The notes under the pieces: model-generated
Seen by the model: only the letters and a program-made list of their open reading frames with translations
What the model was told of the DNA's origin: nothing
Database searches by the model: none
Assembly (NCBI RefSeq): GCF_905220975.1
Contig: NZ_CAJNBK010000030.1
Span: 1-64,000, forward strand
DNA: 64,000 bases
Source: Paraburkholderia haematera
GTDB taxonomy: Bacteria; Pseudomonadota; Gammaproteobacteria; Burkholderiales; Burkholderiaceae
Reading direction: 5' to 3'
In this document: positions 1 through 8,643 of the stretch, piece after piece
How the letters are laid out: the number at the start of each line of letters is the position of its first letter
How positions within the stretch are numbered: the stretch's first letter is position 1
Position numbers and translations under genes: made by a program

Positions 1-543
1 GACCCGATCAACGTGATCAAGGCCACCGACACGACGCCTGGCGCCGTGATCTCGATGACCGAAATCGTGATCATCGTGGTGGCGTTCCTCGTGATGGGCG
101 GTCTGCTGCTGCTGGTTCACAAGACCAAGCTCGGCCGCGCGATGCGTGCGATTGCTGAAAACCCGGGCGTCGCCAGCCTGATGGGCGTGAACCCGAACTT
201 CGTGATTTCGGCGACCTTCATGATCGGCTCGGCGCTGGCCGCGCTCGCCGGCGTGATGATCGCGTCCGAATACGGTAACGCACACTTCTATATGGGCTTC
301 ATCCCAGGTCTGAAGGCCTTTACCGCGGCGGTGCTGGGCGGGATCGGCAATCTCGGCGGGGCGATGGTGGGCGGCGTGCTGCTCGGCCTGATCGAACAGT
401 TGGGGGCCGGCTATATCGGCAACCTGACCGGCGGTGTGTTCGGCAGTAACTATCAGGACGTGTTCGCATTCATCGTGCTGATCGTCGTGCTGGTGTTCCG
501 TCCGTCGGGTCTGCTCGGCGAACGTGTTGCGGATCGCGCTTGA
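1..543 (+). CDS. livH: Branched-chain amino acid ABC transporter permease LivH, 3' part
   Basis: The reading frame is open from base 1, so the gene starts before the window; about 180 C-terminal residues are present. It is an inner-membrane permease of the LivH family. Several hydrophobic segments flank a cytoplasmic EAA-type loop (AENPGVASLMGVNP) that would contact the ATPases, and the protein ends after the typical FRPSGLLGE motif. livM follows 26 bases later, then livG and livF, so this is the first visible gene of a high-affinity leucine/isoleucine/valine uptake operon. Substrate is inferred from the family only. Confidence 0.93.
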   Translation, partial: DPINVIKATDTTPGAVISMTEIVIIVVAFLVMGGLLLLVHKTKLGRAMRAIAENPGVASLMGVNPNFVISATFMIGSALAALAGVMIASEYGNAHFYMGFIPGLKAFTAAVLGGIGNLGGAMVGGVLLGLIEQLGAGYIGNLTGGVFGSNYQDVFAFIVLIVVLVFRPSGLLGERVADRA

Positions 544-569
544 TCCCGGGCCATAAGGAGTAAACAGAC

Positions 570-1739
570 ATGACCTCAATTCAACCGATCGAGCCGTCCA
601 CGACGCTCATCCCTGAAAAGAACCTGACGAAGACGCTGACCGTCGGCATCATCACCGCGATCTTCGTGATTGCGGCACCGATGATCATCGGTGCCGCAGG
701 CGGCAACTACTGGGTCCGCGTGCTCGACTTCGCGATGCTGTACGTGATGCTCGCGCTGGGCCTGAACGTGGTGGTCGGCTTCGCCGGCCTGCTGGACTTG
801 GGCTACATCGCGTTCTACGCCATCGGCGCGTACGTTGCGGCACTGTTGAGTTCACCGCACCTGACCTCGCAGTTCGAGTGGATCGCGCACCTGTTCCCGA
901 ACGGCCTGCATGCGCCGATCTGGGTCATCGTACCGATCGCCATGGGGCTCGCCGCGACGTTCGGTGTCCTGCTCGGTGCGCCGACGCTGCGTCTGCGTGG
1001 CGACTACCTCGCGATCGTGACCTTGGGCTTCGGGGAAATCGTGCGGATCTTCATGAATAACCTCGACCGTCCGGTGAACATCACCAACGGCCCGAAGGGG
1101 GTCACGGGGATCGATCCAGTGTCGGTGGGCGGCTTCAGTCTGGCGCAGACGCACACGTTCCTCGGGTTCTCGTTCCCGTCGGTGTACATGTATTACTACC
1201 TGTTCGTGTTGTGCGCGCTGTTCGTGATCTGGACCTGTACGCGTTTGCAGCACTCGCGTATCGGCCGTGCATGGGCCGCGATCCGCGAAGACGAAATCGC
1301 CGCCAAGGCGATGGGCATCAACACCCGTAACGTGAAGTTGCTGGCCTTCGCGATGGGCGCATCGTTCGGCGGCCTGTCGGGCGCGATGTTCGGTTCGTTC
1401 CAGGGCTTCGTGTCGCCGGAATCGTTCACCTTCTGGGAATCGGTCGTGGTGCTGGCGTGCGTGGTGCTGGGCGGTATGGGCCACATCCCCGGCGTGATTC
1501 TCGGTGCGGTGCTGCTCGCCGTGTTCCCGGAATTCCTGCGCTCGACGATGGGTCCGCTGCAGAACGCGATCTTCGGCCACGAAATCGTCGATACCGAAGT
1601 GATCCGTCAGTTGCTGTACGGCCTCGCGATGGTCGTGATCATGCTGTACCGCTCGGAAGGCCTGTGGCCGTCGCCGAAGCACGAAGACAAGATTGCGAAA
1701 CTGGCGAAGCGCAGCGGCAAGAAGCCGGTGCGTGCTTAA
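570..1739 (+). CDS. livM: Branched-chain amino acid ABC transporter permease LivM
   Basis: A 389-residue polytopic inner-membrane protein, partner permease of LivH. It carries the LivM hallmark GLNVVVGFAGLLDLGYIAFY and an EAA loop near residue 240 (IREDEIAAKAMGINTRNV) for docking the LivG/LivF ATPases. An AAGGAG ribosome site lies just before the ATG. The N-terminal 25 residues are polar and cytoplasmic before the first membrane segment. livG begins 18 bases after the stop, so it is co-transcribed with its neighbours. Confidence 0.95.
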   Translation: MTSIQPIEPSTTLIPEKNLTKTLTVGIITAIFVIAAPMIIGAAGGNYWVRVLDFAMLYVMLALGLNVVVGFAGLLDLGYIAFYAIGAYVAALLSSPHLTSQFEWIAHLFPNGLHAPIWVIVPIAMGLAATFGVLLGAPTLRLRGDYLAIVTLGFGEIVRIFMNNLDRPVNITNGPKGVTGIDPVSVGGFSLAQTHTFLGFSFPSVYMYYYLFVLCALFVIWTCTRLQHSRIGRAWAAIREDEIAAKAMGINTRNVKLLAFAMGASFGGLSGAMFGSFQGFVSPESFTFWESVVVLACVVLGGMGHIPGVILGAVLLAVFPEFLRSTMGPLQNAIFGHEIVDTEVIRQLLYGLAMVVIMLYRSEGLWPSPKHEDKIAKLAKRSGKKPVRA

Positions 1740-1757
1740 GGTCCGGGGAGAACTCAT

Positions 1758-2558
1758 ATGAGCGATAACGTAAGCAACAACGTGGGCAGCGATCAGATCC
1801 GCCTGTCGGTGAAAGGCGTGAACAAGCGCTTCGGCGGCTTGCAGGCATTGTCTGACGTCGGCCTGCAGATCAAGTCGGGCCAGATTTATGGCCTGATCGG
1901 TCCGAACGGCGCCGGCAAGACGACCTTCTTCAACGTGATCACGGGTCTGTACACGCCGGATTCGGGCGAGTTCAAGCTCGACGGCACGGAATACACGCCG
2001 ACCGCTGTGTATCAGGTGGCGAAGGCGGGTATTGCCCGTACGTTCCAGAACATCCGTTTGTTCGGTGGCATGACCGCACTGGAAAACGTGATGGTCGGCC
2101 GTCACGTGCGCACGAAGCACGGCTTGCTGGGTGCCGTGTTCCAGACGCCGGCTGAGCGCAAGGAAGAGCGCGAGATCAAGGAACGCGCAGTCGAACTGCT
2201 GGAATACGTCGGCATTGCGCAGTACGCGGACTACACGTCGCGCAATCTGTCGTATGGTCACCAGCGTCGTCTGGAAATTGCTCGCGCACTGGCAACGGAT
2301 CCGAAGCTGCTCGCGCTGGACGAACCGGCGGCCGGCATGAACGCAACGGAAAAGGTCGAACTGACCAAGTTGCTCGACAAGATCCGCAGCGACGGCAAGA
2401 CGATCCTGCTGATCGAACACGACGTGAAACTGGTGATGGGCCTGTGCAATCAGATGACAGTGCTCGATTACGGCAAGGTGATTGCTCAGGGTCTGCCGCA
2501 TGATGTGCAGAAGGACCCGAAGGTGATTGAAGCTTATCTGGGTGCGGGGGTCCACTGA
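1758..2558 (+). CDS. livG: Branched-chain amino acid ABC transporter ATPase LivG
   Basis: A 266-residue ABC ATPase with Walker A GPNGAGKTT at about residues 48-56, the signature LSYGHQRRLEIARAL, Walker B LLALDEPAAGM and the H-loop IEHD. The LivG-type helical insert (AGIARTFQNIRLFGGMTALENV) is present. It energises LivHM together with LivF. The TGA stop overlaps the livF ATG by one base, consistent with translational coupling. A GGGGAG site precedes the ATG. Confidence 0.95.
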   Translation: MSDNVSNNVGSDQIRLSVKGVNKRFGGLQALSDVGLQIKSGQIYGLIGPNGAGKTTFFNVITGLYTPDSGEFKLDGTEYTPTAVYQVAKAGIARTFQNIRLFGGMTALENVMVGRHVRTKHGLLGAVFQTPAERKEEREIKERAVELLEYVGIAQYADYTSRNLSYGHQRRLEIARALATDPKLLALDEPAAGMNATEKVELTKLLDKIRSDGKTILLIEHDVKLVMGLCNQMTVLDYGKVIAQGLPHDVQKDPKVIEAYLGAGVH

Positions 2559-3274
2559 TGGCTACGGCAATGTTGAAAATCAAGGGCCTGCAGGTCAATT
2601 ACGGCGGCATCCAGGCAGTCAAGGGTATCGACCTCGAAGTTGCACAGGGCGAACTGGTCACGCTGATCGGCGCGAACGGCGCAGGCAAGACCACGACGAT
2701 GAAGGCGATCACGGGTCTGAAGCCGTACGCCGCAGGCGACATCGAGTACATGGGCGAGTCGATCAAGGGCATCCCGGCGCACGAACTGCTCAAGCGCGGT
2801 CTGGCGATGGTGCCGGAAGGCCGTGGCATTTTCTCGCGCATGTCGATCGTCGAGAACATGCAGATGGGTGCTTATCTGCGTAACGACACGGATGCCATCA
2901 AGGCGGACGTCGATCGCATGTTCGGCTTCTTCCCGCGCCTGAAGGAACGCGCGACGCAATATGCGGGCACTTTGTCCGGTGGCGAACAGCAGATGCTGGC
3001 GATGGCGCGCGCGATCATCAGCAAGCCTAAGCTGTTGTTGCTGGATGAGCCGTCGATGGGTCTGTCGCCGATCATGGTCGAGAAGATCTTCGAAGTGGTG
3101 CGGGCGATTTCCGCTGAAGGCATGACGGTGCTGCTGGTCGAGCAGAACGCGCGTCTCGCGTTGCAGGCGGCGAACCGCGGCTATGTGATGGACTCGGGTC
3201 TGGTGACGATGTCCGGCGACGCGAAGCAGATGCTGGATGATCCGAAGGTTCGGGCGGCTTATCTGGGTGAATAA
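2558..3274 (+). CDS. livF: Branched-chain amino acid ABC transporter ATPase LivF
   Basis: A 238-residue ABC ATPase. Walker A is GANGAGKTTT, the signature LSGGEQQMLAMARAI and Walker B LLLLDEPSMGLSP. The H-loop position has the LivF-typical VEQNA in place of histidine. It is the last gene of the operon: the start overlaps the livG stop and a strong terminator follows within 70 bases. Confidence 0.95.
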   Translation: MATAMLKIKGLQVNYGGIQAVKGIDLEVAQGELVTLIGANGAGKTTTMKAITGLKPYAAGDIEYMGESIKGIPAHELLKRGLAMVPEGRGIFSRMSIVENMQMGAYLRNDTDAIKADVDRMFGFFPRLKERATQYAGTLSGGEQQMLAMARAIISKPKLLLLDEPSMGLSPIMVEKIFEVVRAISAEGMTVLLVEQNARLALQAANRGYVMDSGLVTMSGDAKQMLDDPKVRAAYLGE

Positions 3275-3300
3275 GCCCGGACTAAGTTTGGCTTAGCTGT

Positions 3301-3345
3301 AAAAAAGGCCGCATGCGCTTCAATCGCGCATGCGGCCTTTCTCTT
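3301..3345 (+). terminator. Rho-independent terminator of the liv operon
   Basis: A 14-bp inverted repeat, 3304-3317 with 3327-3340, whose GC-rich core reads ggccgcatgcg, is flanked by A and T runs. It ends the liv transcript and, because of the flanking A run, could also act on the opposite strand for the convergent acetyltransferase gene. Confidence 0.9.
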
Positions 3346-3365
3346 TTCAGGCGCTTTCCTGACGC

Positions 3366-3833
3366 CTAAGCAGCCGGCGTCTCCGCCAGTTCGCCAAGGC
3401 GTTTGCCGAGACTGATCACGGCATCCGCGCGATAACCGAGCGCCTCATAGAACGCGCGCACGTCGGCCTTCGCGGACAACACCTGCAGGTTCAGCTTCGG
3501 GCATCCGCGTTCGGTCAACGCGTTTTCAACCTGCGCGACCAGACGCGTGCCGATACCGTGACGACGCAACGATTCATCCACCGCGAGCGAATACAGCCAG
3601 CCTCGGTGCCCGTCGTAGCCACCCATCACCGTGCCGACAATACGCTCGCCGAACACCGCGACAAAGAACAGCTCCGGTTGCGTCGCCAGCTTATTAGCGA
3701 TCGACAGATGCGGATTGCGCTGCGGCCGCGTCACGTCCCGATACTCGGGGAACGCTTCCTGCCACAGTGCGACCACGGCGTCGGTGTCGCTCACGTCGAA
3801 GCGGCGGATCGATAGCGTTGCGGTCGTCGTCAT
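3366..3833 (-). CDS. GNAT family N-acetyltransferase
   Basis: A 155-residue single-domain GNAT protein. The acetyl-CoA binding motif A is visible as LAVDESLRRHGIGTRLV with RHGIGT at residues 91-96, followed by the motif B region LNLQVLSAKADVRAFYEALGY. It resembles the YpeA-like branch of small cytosolic acetyltransferases, but the acceptor substrate cannot be read from the sequence. It lies 18 bases downstream of argD on the same strand, so it may be co-transcribed with it. Confidence 0.85.
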   Translation of the reverse strand: MTTTATLSIRRFDVSDTDAVVALWQEAFPEYRDVTRPQRNPHLSIANKLATQPELFFVAVFGERIVGTVMGGYDGHRGWLYSLAVDESLRRHGIGTRLVAQVENALTERGCPKLNLQVLSAKADVRAFYEALGYRADAVISLGKRLGELAETPAA

Positions 3834-3851
3834 ACGCGCTTTCCTGCGTGA

Positions 3852-5036
3852 TTAAAGCGTGTCGAGAATTGAACGCAGCATCGCCATCATCTGGTCGATT
3901 TCTTCGTTCGTGACGTTCAGCGCCGGCATGAAGCGCAGCAGGTTCGGGCGCGCGGCGTTCAGCAGCAGGCCGTCGGGCTGCATCACGCGCGCCCTCTCGA
4001 CGATCTGGTTGCCGATGTCCTTGCCGAGCAGCAGGGCACGCAGCAGACCTTCACCGCGTTCGCCTTCGAAGCCGCGCTCTTCCGACAGTTCGAGCAGCTT
4101 CGCGCGCAGATACTCGCCGCGCGCACGCACGCCTTCGAGGAAACCCGGCGCGGTCAGCTGCGAGATCACCGAGTAGCCGACCGCGGTCATCAACGGATTG
4201 CCGTTGTACGTGCCACCCTGGTCGCCTGGTTCGAACACGGCGATGTCGGCTTTCGCGAGCAACGCCGCGAGCGGCACACCGCCGCCGATGCCCTTGCCGA
4301 GCGTCATGATGTCCGGCTCGATGCCCGACAGTTCGTAGGCGAACAGGGTGCCGGCGCGGCCACAACCGCTTTGCACTTCGTCGACGATCAGCAGCAGGTT
4401 GTGCTGTTTGGTCAGCGCGCGCAGTTGCTGCATGAATTCGCGCGTGGCGGGAATCACGCCGCCTTCGCCCTGAATCGGCTCGAGCATCACCGCGACGGTC
4501 TTCGCGTTGATGAGCTTTTCAACCGACGCGATGTCGTTCAGATCCGCTTTCGGGAAGCCCGGCACTTGCGGCGCGTAGATCGTGTCCCAGCCCGGCTTGC
4601 CGCTTGCGGACATAGTGGCGAGCGTGCGGCCGTGGAAGCTGTGATCGAACGTGATGATTTCGAACGCGCCGTCCCTGAACTTCTTGCCCCACTTGCGCGC
4701 GAGCTTGATCGCGCCTTCGTTCGCTTCCGCGCCGCTGTTCGCGAAGAACACTTTGTCGAAACAGCTGTGCTGCGTGAGCAGGCCCGCGAGTTGCGCCATC
4801 GGGCCGTTGTAGAAAGCCGGCGACGGATTGAGCAGCAGTTGCGCCTGCTTGTTCAGCGCTTCGATCATGCCGTCGTTGCAATGGCCGAGGCTGTTGACGG
4901 CCCAGCCCTGGATGAAGTCCAGATATCGCTTGCCGTTATTGTCGTAGAGCCACGAGCCCTTGCCGTGCGTGAAAACGATTTCGGGCCGGTTGGTGATATA
5001 CATCAGCGACTCGATCGGGTACTCATTGAAATTCAT
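3852..5036 (-). CDS. argD: Acetylornithine aminotransferase (class III, PLP)
   Basis: Start taken at MNFNEYPIES, where a GGAG site sits about 9 bases upstream; the open frame extends 33 codons further but without a site. The 394-residue protein is a class III PLP aminotransferase: SGAEANE at 101-107, DEVQ at 219-222 and the PLP lysine K248 in TLGKGIGGG. It would interconvert N-acetylornithine and N-acetylglutamate semialdehyde in arginine synthesis; succinylornithine activity (AstC-like) cannot be excluded. The leader upstream contains an arginine-rich short ORF and a terminator hairpin, suggesting arginine-responsive attenuation. Confidence 0.85.
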   Translation of the reverse strand: MNFNEYPIESLMYITNRPEIVFTHGKGSWLYDNNGKRYLDFIQGWAVNSLGHCNDGMIEALNKQAQLLLNPSPAFYNGPMAQLAGLLTQHSCFDKVFFANSGAEANEGAIKLARKWGKKFRDGAFEIITFDHSFHGRTLATMSASGKPGWDTIYAPQVPGFPKADLNDIASVEKLINAKTVAVMLEPIQGEGGVIPATREFMQQLRALTKQHNLLLIVDEVQSGCGRAGTLFAYELSGIEPDIMTLGKGIGGGVPLAALLAKADIAVFEPGDQGGTYNGNPLMTAVGYSVISQLTAPGFLEGVRARGEYLRAKLLELSEERGFEGERGEGLLRALLLGKDIGNQIVERARVMQPDGLLLNAARPNLLRFMPALNVTNEEIDQMMAMLRSILDTL

Positions 5037-5119
5037 GACGGCAGGCTCCAGACAGCGGGGTGAAGGATTAATGAGCGGTGGGCCACTTACGAAGCGGCGG
5101 CCAGGGGAAAGCGAAAAAG

Positions 5120-5151
5120 CAAACAAAAAAGCCACGGCATGCCGTGGCTTT
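5120..5151 (-). terminator. Terminator hairpin ahead of argD
   Basis: The palindrome at 5128-5151 reads aaagccacggca plus its complement, and on the minus strand it is followed by cttttttgtttg. It lies about 90 bases before the argD ATG, so unless it is bypassed it would end any transcript from further upstream. Confidence 0.75.
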
Positions 5152-5212
5152 CATGATTCGAACTGCTTGCGCCCTTGTGCGGCGCGAATCCGTGACGAAG
5201 CCAGCGGCGTCC

Positions 5213-5263
5213 CTAAGGGAGCGGCGAGCGGCGACGTCGAAGTTCGGACTGGATGCGGTTCAT
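5213..5263 (-). CDS. Possible arginine-rich leader peptide of argD
   Basis: A 16-residue ORF, MNRIQSELRRRRSPLP, with four consecutive arginine codons (CGA CGT CGC CGC) and one earlier CGC. Its stop is about 60 bases ahead of the terminator hairpin. Five arginines of 16 residues before an arginine gene is suggestive of a control peptide. There is no recognisable Shine-Dalgarno sequence, and high-GC DNA gives arginine codons easily, so this is a hypothesis. Confidence 0.4.
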   Translation of the reverse strand: MNRIQSELRRRRSPLP

Positions 5264-5456
5264 GCGCGAAAGAATACGACAAGGAAAGCGCTGGTGTAAA
5301 CCATGAATTTGCATTGGACCGATATTTTTGTCCGACGCGCCAACTTGGCTTGAACGCTGATTATGAGATGTTTGGCTGACTAAAATGTGACGGCGCTTGT
5401 TTGAGTTGCCCGTCAGGTAGACGGAACGAACCAGGACAAATGACCACCGGAAATGC

Positions 5457-5484
5457 GAATGGGCGCTCAAGAGAGCGCCCATTC
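5457..5484. terminator. Strong hairpin between the argD leader and the Abi-like gene
   Basis: A 12-bp stem, 5457-5468 with 5473-5484, encloses the loop aaga. The T runs beside it are short on both strands, so it may be a bidirectional terminator or a boundary of the inserted Abi-like gene. The rest of 5264-5582 holds no gene I recognise. Confidence 0.55.
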
Positions 5485-5582
5485 TTAATCAGGAAGCCGG
5501 GGGTCCGCCCATCCGAAGATAGCTGCCGACGCTGATCCCGACTTATCGCCAACAATTTTAAAAGCGCAGGAGCCAAAGGTCA

Positions 5583-6518
5583 ATGGAACACCTGACAGAT
5601 GAAGAAATTACGGCAGTTGCCGCATTGCTTTCGGGCGAACGCCTCGGTACGTTTCAGGCAATGGCGGGGAACACTCGCGCAGCCGTCGCTCTTCATCAGG
5701 AGTTGTTGCAGCTTGCTGGCGCACTGATGAGCGTCACTGCTGTGGTCGAAATCGCACTGCGCAACGCGGTGTGCGACAAGCTGACAGAGTATTTCGGTGT
5801 TGAGGGTTGGTTGCGTCGGCCACCGGCGCCTTTTGCATGGAAGGACGAGGAGCGTGGCAAGATCGAAGTGGCGGTTCGCAGTGCGCAGCGTGCCTCCTAC
5901 GCCAAACTGAACTCGTCCGAGAAACGCGCCCTCGATGAGGTGGCGTTCCGTCGCGGCGTGCCGCCGGGGTTGCGTCACGAGTTCAGACTCAACGCGCGGC
6001 AAAAAACAATCGCCGTTCGAAGCGGGCAGGTCATCACTCAACTCACGATGTACTTCTGGAAGCGGCTGTTTTCCAGCGACTACGAACAGACCTTATGGAG
6101 ATCCTCGCTCAAGCGCGTTTTCCCGGACAAGCGGGTTGATCGGTCGGCGATAGCCACGCAATTGGAGCACATCTACCAGACGCGTAATCGCGTTGCGCAC
6201 CACGAGCCGGTGTATGGCCGAAGGCTTTTCGATACGCTGGCCGCAGTCGATTTTGTCGTTTCAAATCTGGGCGTAGCCGACAGCGATGGATGCACGCCAT
6301 TGCGCAAAATGCTCCGGCCTGAGCACGCGACGCTAGAAAATCAAGCGCATGCCTTGCAGATCAGAATCGACGCTTTCGTCGGCGCAAATCACACATGCTC
6401 AAAGCACGGCCATTTGCACGGCCGCACTTTCAGAACACCGCTTCGCGAGCATCGACGCGTCTGCGCCGATGCCACGCGCGCTCTCAAACCGCGTTCGCCA
6501 AATCCGCCGCGCTCGTGA
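5583..6518 (+). CDS. Abi family protein with HEPN-like motif
   Basis: A 311-residue protein resembling the Abi_2/AbiD-F group of abortive-infection proteins. The N-terminal half has a helix with VTAVVEIALRNAV, and near residue 206 there is a HEPN RNase signature, TRNRVAHHEP (R-x4-H). By analogy it may be an RNase that acts on phage infection; this is family inference. The last 45 or so residues are basic and low in order, and the ORF runs 35 bases into the convergent reductase gene, so the original C-terminus may have been altered. It stands alone between core genes and looks like a small insertion. Confidence 0.7.
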   Translation: MEHLTDEEITAVAALLSGERLGTFQAMAGNTRAAVALHQELLQLAGALMSVTAVVEIALRNAVCDKLTEYFGVEGWLRRPPAPFAWKDEERGKIEVAVRSAQRASYAKLNSSEKRALDEVAFRRGVPPGLRHEFRLNARQKTIAVRSGQVITQLTMYFWKRLFSSDYEQTLWRSSLKRVFPDKRVDRSAIATQLEHIYQTRNRVAHHEPVYGRRLFDTLAAVDFVVSNLGVADSDGCTPLRKMLRPEHATLENQAHALQIRIDAFVGANHTCSKHGHLHGRTFRTPLREHRRVCADATRALKPRSPNPPRS

Positions 6519-7515
6519 ACGAATCCGCGTAGAACTCGTCTTCCGGCAGCGCATGATGCTGGGTGAAATCGCGCTGCGCCGATTCGACCATCACCGGTGC
6601 GCCGCACGCGTACACCTGATACGGCGACAGGTCCGGCAGATCTTCGATCACCGCGCGATGCACGAAGCCCACACGGCCCCTCCACGCATCGCCCGCGTCC
6701 GGCTCCGACAACACCGGCACGAACTTGAAGTTCGGGATCTCGCGAGCCCATTGCTCGGCGAGTTCGAGCAGATATAGATCCTTCTTGCGGCGCGCGCCCC
6801 AGTAAAGCGTCATCGGACGGTTCAGGTTCTTGAACACCGCATGTTCGACGATCGCTTTCAGCGGCGCGAAGCCCGTGCCCGAGGCCAGCAGCACGATCGG
6901 CTTGTCCGAATCTTCACGCAGGAAGAAGGTGCCGAGCGGGGCTTCGAAGCGCAGGATGTCGCGCTCCTTGATCGTATTGAAGACGTGATCGGTGAACGCG
7001 CCACCGGGCATGTGACGGATGTGCAATTCGATCGGGCCTTCCGCGTGCGGCGCATTCGCCATCGAATAGCTGCGGCGCTTGCCGTCCTTCAGAATGAATT
7101 CGAGGTACTGGCCGGCCAGATATTGCAGACGTTCGTTGGCGGGCAACTGCAGCTTCAGCACGACGACGTCGTCGGCTTTGCGCTCGATGGCGTTCACGCG
7201 GCACGGCAGTTTCTTGACCTGCACGTCGCCCACGCCGGCCACTTCGCGGATATCCACTTCGAGATCGGAGCATGCCGTCGCGCAGCAGAAGAGGGCCATG
7301 CCGCGCGTCTTTTCGTCGTTCGACAAGGCCGACGACGAATGCTGGCGCTGTTCGATCTGACCGCTGACCACGGTGCCTTTGCATGAGCCGCAGGCGCCGT
7401 TCTTGCAGCCGTACGGCAGGCCGATGCCCTGGCGCAAGGCCGCGATCAGGACCGGTTCGTCCTGTTCTACCTGAAACTGCCGGCCGCTTTGCCGGAGCGT
7501 GACGTTAAATGCCAT
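6484..7515 (-). CDS. Ferredoxin-NAD(P)H reductase, CDP-6-deoxy-glucoseen reductase-like
   Basis: Start taken at MAFNVTLRQS; the frame is open 17 codons further. The 343-residue protein has an N-terminal plant-type 2Fe-2S ferredoxin domain (ligands C37, C42, C45 and C77), then an FAD domain (RRSYSMANAP) and an NAD domain (VLLASGTGFAPLKAIVEHA). Beta-proteobacterial homologues are usually named AscD-like, but sugar biosynthesis is not supported by the neighbours. It more generally passes electrons from NAD(P)H to an unknown partner oxygenase or dehydratase. It is divergent from the SDR gene at 7610, with a 94-base shared promoter region. Confidence 0.8.
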   Translation of the reverse strand: MAFNVTLRQSGRQFQVEQDEPVLIAALRQGIGLPYGCKNGACGSCKGTVVSGQIEQRQHSSSALSNDEKTRGMALFCCATACSDLEVDIREVAGVGDVQVKKLPCRVNAIERKADDVVVLKLQLPANERLQYLAGQYLEFILKDGKRRSYSMANAPHAEGPIELHIRHMPGGAFTDHVFNTIKERDILRFEAPLGTFFLREDSDKPIVLLASGTGFAPLKAIVEHAVFKNLNRPMTLYWGARRKKDLYLLELAEQWAREIPNFKFVPVLSEPDAGDAWRGRVGFVHRAVIEDLPDLSPYQVYACGAPVMVESAQRDFTQHHALPEDEFYADSFTSAADLANAV

Positions 7516-7609
7516 AGAGTGTTCGAATTCGAAAAGTCGGTAATCGTTATCGGACCCGCGGTGCAACTGTGCGGTACCTGCCGCGCTTGGCGGCTACAAT
7601 GCGTCCACC

Positions 7610-8641
7610 ATGAAAGCGACACGAAATTTACGCCGTCCGCGCGTGCTGATAGTAGGCTGCGGTGACGTCGGGATGCGCTGCGTGCCCTTGTTGCGGCCAC
7701 GCGCGCATGTTTTCGCGCTCACCAGCCACGCCGAACGCAGCGCCGAATTGCGCGCCGCGGGGGTCACGCCGCTGGTCGGCGACCTCGACGCGCGCCGCAG
7801 CCTGAAACGGCTTGCCGGCCTCGCGCCGACGGTGCTGCATCTCGCACCGCCGCAAAAGACCGGCGACGACGACCGCCGTACCCGTGCCTTGCTCGCTACG
7901 CTGAGCGCGCGCCGCGATCGGGCGCTGCGTGCCGCGCGCGGCGCGGTGGCGCCGGTGGGGCGACTGCGCCGCGGGTTACGCAACATGAGTGCCTCGTGGG
8001 CGGAATCTGAAGCAGCCAATATTGTACCCGACAGGGTGCGCTGGACCGCCGCTCCGCAGGCACCAGTGAAGCTGGTGTACGCGAGCACAACGGGCGTCTA
8101 CGGGGATTGCGGCGGCGCATGGATCGACGAGACGCGCGCATCGCAGCCGGCCAATGCGCGCGCAAAACGCCGCGTGTCGGCCGAGCGGCAATTGCGGAGC
8201 GCCACGGCGCGAGGCGCGGTCGCCGCAAGCATCGCGCGAATTCCAGGCATCTACGCGAGCAACCGCTTGCCGCTCGCGCGGCTGGAAAAGCGCACCCCGG
8301 CCTTGATCGATGCCGACGACGTCTACACCAACCATATCCACGCCGACGACCTCGCCGCGATTCTCGTACGCCTCGCCACGCACGGGCGGCCGGGGCGCGC
8401 AATCCACGCATCCGACGATACGACGTTGAAAATGGGAGCGTACTTCGATGTGGTGGCCGATGCGTTCGGCCTTGAACGCGCGCCGCGCATCACGCGTGCC
8501 GAAGCAGAGCAGCAGATCGAGGCGACCTTGCTGTCCTTCATGCGTGAATCGAGGCGGCTTGTGAACCGCCGCCTCAAAGCGGAATTGCACGTGCGCCTGC
8601 GGTATCCAAGCGTCGAGGATTTTTTCCGCGGGACCCCGTAG
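7610..8641 (+). CDS. SDR/NAD-dependent epimerase family protein (YeeZ-like)
   Basis: A 343-residue extended SDR-type protein. The dinucleotide-binding motif VLIVGCGDVGMRC lies at residues 12-24, followed by a short acidic turn (GDLDARR) and the YeeZ-like STTGVYGDCGGAWIDE segment. A poorly conserved, arginine- and alanine-rich stretch around residues 85-130 looks like an insertion. The classical YxxxK catalytic pair is not obvious, as in YeeZ proteins. Substrate unknown. A TACAAT-like -10 element sits about 15 bases before the ATG, suggesting a short leader. Confidence 0.75.
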   Translation: MKATRNLRRPRVLIVGCGDVGMRCVPLLRPRAHVFALTSHAERSAELRAAGVTPLVGDLDARRSLKRLAGLAPTVLHLAPPQKTGDDDRRTRALLATLSARRDRALRAARGAVAPVGRLRRGLRNMSASWAESEAANIVPDRVRWTAAPQAPVKLVYASTTGVYGDCGGAWIDETRASQPANARAKRRVSAERQLRSATARGAVAASIARIPGIYASNRLPLARLEKRTPALIDADDVYTNHIHADDLAAILVRLATHGRPGRAIHASDDTTLKMGAYFDVVADAFGLERAPRITRAEAEQQIEATLLSFMRESRRLVNRRLKAELHVRLRYPSVEDFFRGTP

Positions 8642-8643
8642 GT

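Larger units (their letters stand above)
5120..5263 (-). promoter_or_regulatory. Candidate transcription attenuator in the argD leader
   Basis: Read on the minus strand: a 16-codon ORF (5263 to 5213), a segment gccgctggc (5208-5200) just after its stop, then a perfect hairpin with arms gccacggc/gccgtggc (5131-5148) running into a T-rich tract. The segment at 5200-5208 can pair with the 5' arm of the hairpin (8 bp, one bulged base), which would be an antiterminator. A ribosome at the stop codon would cover it. This is the geometry of classical amino acid attenuation, upstream of an arginine biosynthesis gene. No clear ribosome site precedes the ORF, which weakens the case. Confidence 0.5.

Noticed and set aside
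852..2555. 567-residue open frame on the minus strand
   Set aside because: Antisense shadow of livM and livG; the composition is His/Arg-rich and no domain is visible.
5213..5482. 89-residue protein gene upstream of argD
   Set aside because: No ribosome site and no protein-like composition; only its last 16 codons fit a leader-peptide model.
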